10,440 bases of DNA from Rubritepida sp. (GTDB taxonomy: Bacteria; Pseudomonadota; Alphaproteobacteria; Acetobacterales; Acetobacteraceae): positions 1 to 10,440 of the forward strand of contig JACMRO010000502.1 in NCBI GenBank assembly GCA_014376425.1, written 5' to 3'. Numbering within the stretch: the first letter of the stretch is position 1; every line of letters begins with the position of its first letter. The translations under genes and the position numbers were made by a program. The notes below the pieces were generated by a model, which saw only the letters and a list, made by a program, of their open reading frames with translations, made no database searches and was not told the DNA's origin. Positions 8,483 to 10,440 of the stretch are shown here, in pieces.

Positions 8483-8601
8483 GTGCCCAGGCCGCCGCCA
8501 ATACTCACGGTCGGGCCCCTCGGCCTTTGGTCGCGTTCGGCCTGGTCGGCGCTGGGCGGGGCGCAGGCAGTGAGGAGCAGCGCGAGCAGGAGAATGGGCA
8601 T
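8458..8601 (-). CDS. Small lipoprotein, 47 residues, function unknown
   Basis: A short reading frame that begins MPILLLALLLTACAPPSADQ and ends GGGLGTYVGAGSR. It has a compact hydrophobic signal sequence and a textbook lipobox LLTAC, so Cys13 should be lipidated after signal peptidase II cleavage, leaving a mature peptide of only 35 residues. The residue after Cys is Ala, so outer-membrane sorting is expected. The rest is a charged linker followed by a glycine-rich end (VSIGGGLGTYVGAG). It lies 23 bases after the stop of the C39-like peptidase gene on the same strand, so it is probably the last gene of the peptide-transporter operon. It overlaps the end of the transporter gene on the other strand by 25 bases. 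The Shine-Dalgarno sequence is weak. Small glycine-rich lipoproteins of this style occur in Acetobacteraceae, as far as I recall; no function is known to me. Confidence 0.72.
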   Translation of the reverse strand: MPILLLALLLTACAPPSADQAERDQRPRGPTVSIGGGLGTYVGAGSR

Positions 8602-8624
8602 GGCGGCAGGATGGCGCCGCGCCG

Positions 8625-9212
8625 CTACCACCGCAACCGAATGCCGCGGCCGGCGAAGAATCCGCCGAACGCCGCGGGGCTGAGCCGCACGTCGAGCTGC
8701 GTGGCCGCGCTGTCGCCCGACGGGTTGTGGAAGCGCAGCCGGCCTTGGGCGTCGCGGCCGAAGACCAGGACCAGGTGGCCGCCGGTTCCGGGCGGCGGCT
8801 GGCCGGGCCGGCGGATGGCGGGGTGGACGGACGCGATGAACATGCCCTCGCCGGGCAGCGTATCCGCCGCCACGTCCAGGGCGGTGGCACCCTGCCCGTG
8901 CAGCCAGTCGACGGCGCCGGCGTAGATGAGGCCGCGAATGCCCTGAGGCGTCTCGATATAGCCGCCATGCGCCTGCACCGCGCGGCGCAGGCTATGGATC
9001 GGCAGGTCATGGCCACGCGCCGCCAGCGCCATCTGCAGGCAGGCCATGCCGCAGAGGTGATCGGCCCAGCGGGCGTATTCGGCGGCATCGGCCGCACCGC
9101 TGGCCGGCCAGAGTGGGTCTGTCGCCGCATCGCGGCCGGCGAGGAATGCGCCAACCAGCCCCGGGCTTTGCCATTGCGCGCGGTAGGGCGGCGCTATCCG
9201 TTCAGGTGGCAT
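8625..9212 (-). CDS. C39-like cysteine peptidase family protein
   Basis: A 195-residue protein with the layout of the C39-like papain-fold peptidases: Cys54 in HLCGMACLQMALAARG (family pattern CGxxxLxMAL), then His146 in GTGGHLVLVFG, and Asn163 in FHNPSGD as the third catalytic position (Asp or Asn in the family). A GGYI...GLIYAGAVDWL segment lies between. There is no signal peptide or ABC-transporter domain, so it is not a bacteriocin exporter. The start at 9212 overlaps the end of the DppF-like gene by 19 bases; the frame is open further upstream, but using it would give a 112-base overlap and a low-complexity N-terminus. The frame directly follows the peptide importer genes, so a role in processing imported peptides is plausible but unproven. 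The active residues look intact. Moderately sure of family, unsure of substrate. Confidence 0.78.
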   Translation of the reverse strand: MPPERIAPPYRAQWQSPGLVGAFLAGRDAATDPLWPASGAADAAEYARWADHLCGMACLQMALAARGHDLPIHSLRRAVQAHGGYIETPQGIRGLIYAGAVDWLHGQGATALDVAADTLPGEGMFIASVHPAIRRPGQPPPGTGGHLVLVFGRDAQGRLRFHNPSGDSAATQLDVRLSPAAFGGFFAGRGIRLRW

Positions 9213-10186
9213 GCGCTGAGATGCCCGGGCGCGATCTCGCGCAGGGCTGGCCGCTCCACCCTGCAACGCTCGAAGGCATGCGGGCAGCGCGGGTGGAAAT
9301 GGCATCCCGGGGGGGGCGCCAGCGGCGAGGGGATTTCGCCCTGCACGACATTGAAGGCGCGCTTGCGGGCCTCGATCCGCGGCACCGCCGCCAGCAGCGA
9401 CTGCGTGTAGGGATGATTGGCGCGGGCGAAGACCTCGGTGGCCGGCGCCTGTTCCACCACCCGGCCGAGATACATGATGACCACGCGGTCGGAGAGGTGC
9501 TCCACCACGCCGAGGTCGTGGCTGATGAACAGGTAGGTCAGATCCAGCTCGCGCCGCAGCGACATGAACAGGTTGAGGATCTGCGCCTGGATCGATACGT
9601 CGAGCGCGGCCACCGCCTCGTCGCAGACGATGAAATCGGGCTGCACGGCCAGCGCGCGGGCGATGCCGATGCGCTGCCGCTGGCCGCCCGAGAATTGGTG
9701 CGGGTAGCGCGACTTGAAGGACGGGTCGAGCCCGGCGCGGCGCAGCTGCGCATCGACGTAACCGGCCCAGCCGGCGCGGTCGGTCATGCCGTGGAACAGC
9801 GGCGCCTCACCCACGATCATCTCGACCTTCATGCGCGGATTCAGGCTGGCGTAAGGGTCCTGGAAGATCATCTGGGTGCGCAGCTTGGCCTCGCGCGCCG
9901 CAGCCGCCGGCAGCGCCTTCGTGTTGGTGCCGCGCCAGAACATGTCGCCCTCGCTGGGCGTCATGATGCCGGCGACCATGCGGCCCAGCGTGGATTTGCC
10001 GCAACCGGATTCCCCAACGAGGCCGACCACCTCGCCTTGCGCGATCGCCAGGTCCACACCGTCCACCGCGTGCACGATCTCCTCCCGCACCGGCGCGCCC
10101 AGGCGCTTGAGCAGCCGCCCGGCAATGTCGAGCTTCTTCTCGAAGCGCTTGGTGATGCCGCGCAGCGCGATGATCGGTTCAGACAT
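9194..10186 (-). CDS. dppF: Dipeptide/oligopeptide ABC transporter ATP-binding protein (DppF/OppF-like)
   Basis: A 330-residue ATPase that powers import of peptides, or in some members other solutes such as nickel or glycosides, as a heterodimer with a DppD-type partner. In order: Walker A GESGCGKST (58-66), Q-loop Gln109 (IFQDPYASLNP), ABC signature SGGQ at 166-169 (FSGGQRQRIGIARAL), Walker B with Asp189-Glu190 (FIVCDEAVAALD), and H-loop His223 (FISHDLGVVEHLSD). The C-terminal oligopeptide domain begins near HPYTQSLLAAVP and holds Cys295, Cys301, Cys308 and Cys326, the C-x5-C-x6-C-x17-C pattern linked to an iron-sulfur cluster in this subfamily. The start at 10186 (MSEPIIALRG) overlaps the DppD-like stop by eight bases; an in-frame ATG at 10207 is less likely. 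Substrate choice depends on permease and binding-protein genes outside the window. Confidence 0.95.
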   Translation of the reverse strand: MSEPIIALRGITKRFEKKLDIAGRLLKRLGAPVREEIVHAVDGVDLAIAQGEVVGLVGESGCGKSTLGRMVAGIMTPSEGDMFWRGTNTKALPAAAAREAKLRTQMIFQDPYASLNPRMKVEMIVGEAPLFHGMTDRAGWAGYVDAQLRRAGLDPSFKSRYPHQFSGGQRQRIGIARALAVQPDFIVCDEAVAALDVSIQAQILNLFMSLRRELDLTYLFISHDLGVVEHLSDRVVIMYLGRVVEQAPATEVFARANHPYTQSLLAAVPRIEARKRAFNVVQGEIPSPLAPPPGCHFHPRCPHAFERCRVERPALREIAPGHLSACHLNG

Positions 10187-10440
10187 GGGGGTGGACGCAG
10201 CGTGCAAAGCGCAGGGGTTCGAGCGGCAGCAGGTCGGGCATCACTTCGCAGGCCGCATCGGCATGCTCGCACCTTGTCTTGAACGCGCAGCCGGGCGGGA
10301 GCGAGAGCAGGCTGGGCGTGGTGCCGGGGATCTGCCGCAGCGGCACGCCGCGCTGGTTGCGGCTGGGCACGCTGCCGATCAGACCATGCGTGTAGGGATG
10401 GCGCGGCGTGTCCAGCACCGCGTCGACCGGACCTTGTTCG
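10179..10440 (-). CDS. dppD: Dipeptide/oligopeptide ABC transporter ATP-binding protein (DppD/OppD-like), C-terminal part
   Basis: Only the last 86 residues are in the window; the 5' part lies beyond the right edge. The visible part starts EQGPVDAVLDTPRHPYTHGL, the typical junction after the ATPase domain, and continues into the C-terminal oligopeptide-transporter domain with PGCAFKTRC, CEHADAAC and a final FARC, a C-x5-C-x6-C-x16-C cluster matching that of the DppF-like partner. The stop codon overlaps the dppF start (ATGTCTGA), which fits the usual dppD-dppF order and points to matched production of the two ATPases. The Walker and signature motifs are not in view, so the call rests on the C-terminal domain and gene order. 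Confidence 0.92.
   Translation of the reverse strand, partial: EQGPVDAVLDTPRHPYTHGLIGSVPSRNQRGVPLRQIPGTTPSLLSLPPGCAFKTRCEHADAACEVMPDLLPLEPLRFARCVHPHV

Noticed and set aside
8625..9305. Longer form of the C39-like protein starting at 9305
   Set aside because: It would overlap the end of dppF by 112 bases and add a low-complexity N-terminus. The start at 9212 gives a normal short overlap.

Overview
The window is very GC-rich, with strong G/C bias at third codon positions. Together with the alphaproteobacterial style of its NAD kinase and an orphan tricarboxylate-type solute receptor, this suggests an alphaproteobacterium. Acetobacteraceae (Roseomonas-like) is my best guess, but that is inference from gene style and not a database result. 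Nothing in the window shows a prophage, transposase, CRISPR array, rRNA or tRNA.

Layout. (1) 1-2180, minus: a nearly complete catalase-peroxidase gene (katG), missing only its last few codons at the window edge. An AT-rich palindrome at 2236-2261 lies upstream. (2) 2267-4056, minus: a two-gene operon joined by an ATGA overlap, made of an FAD-dependent aromatic-type monooxygenase followed by a cysteine amidohydrolase of the isochorismatase / N-carbamoylsarcosine amidase superfamily. (3) 4180-5172, plus, divergent from that operon: a periplasmic Bug/TctC-family solute-binding protein. Regions 2 and 3 look like a small uptake and catabolism module for an organic acid or nitrogen-containing aromatic, with the substrate unknown. 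(4) 5173-5460: a non-coding gap that holds a mosaic of nested inverted repeats (5194-5404) with a G-quadruplex-like core. (5) 5461-8482, plus: a three-gene operon with overlapping ends. It encodes a nitrilase-superfamily (Nit1/Nit2-like) amidase with an unusual tail of seven octapeptide repeats, an NAD kinase starting at TTG, and a 12-TM major facilitator transporter. (6) 8458-10440, minus and convergent with region 5: the end of an oligopeptide/dipeptide ABC transporter operon, with a partial DppD-like and a complete DppF-like ATPase. These are followed by a C39-like cysteine peptidase and a 47-residue lipoprotein that is easily missed.

Most genes are ordinary housekeeping or catabolic genes. 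The parts most worth a second look are the symmetrical hairpin mosaic, the 24-bp tandem repeat that forms the amidase tail just before nadK, the small lipoprotein and peptidase pair behind the peptide transporter, and the uncharacterised monooxygenase/amidohydrolase/receptor module. I see no convincing evidence for a wholly new defence or mobile system.
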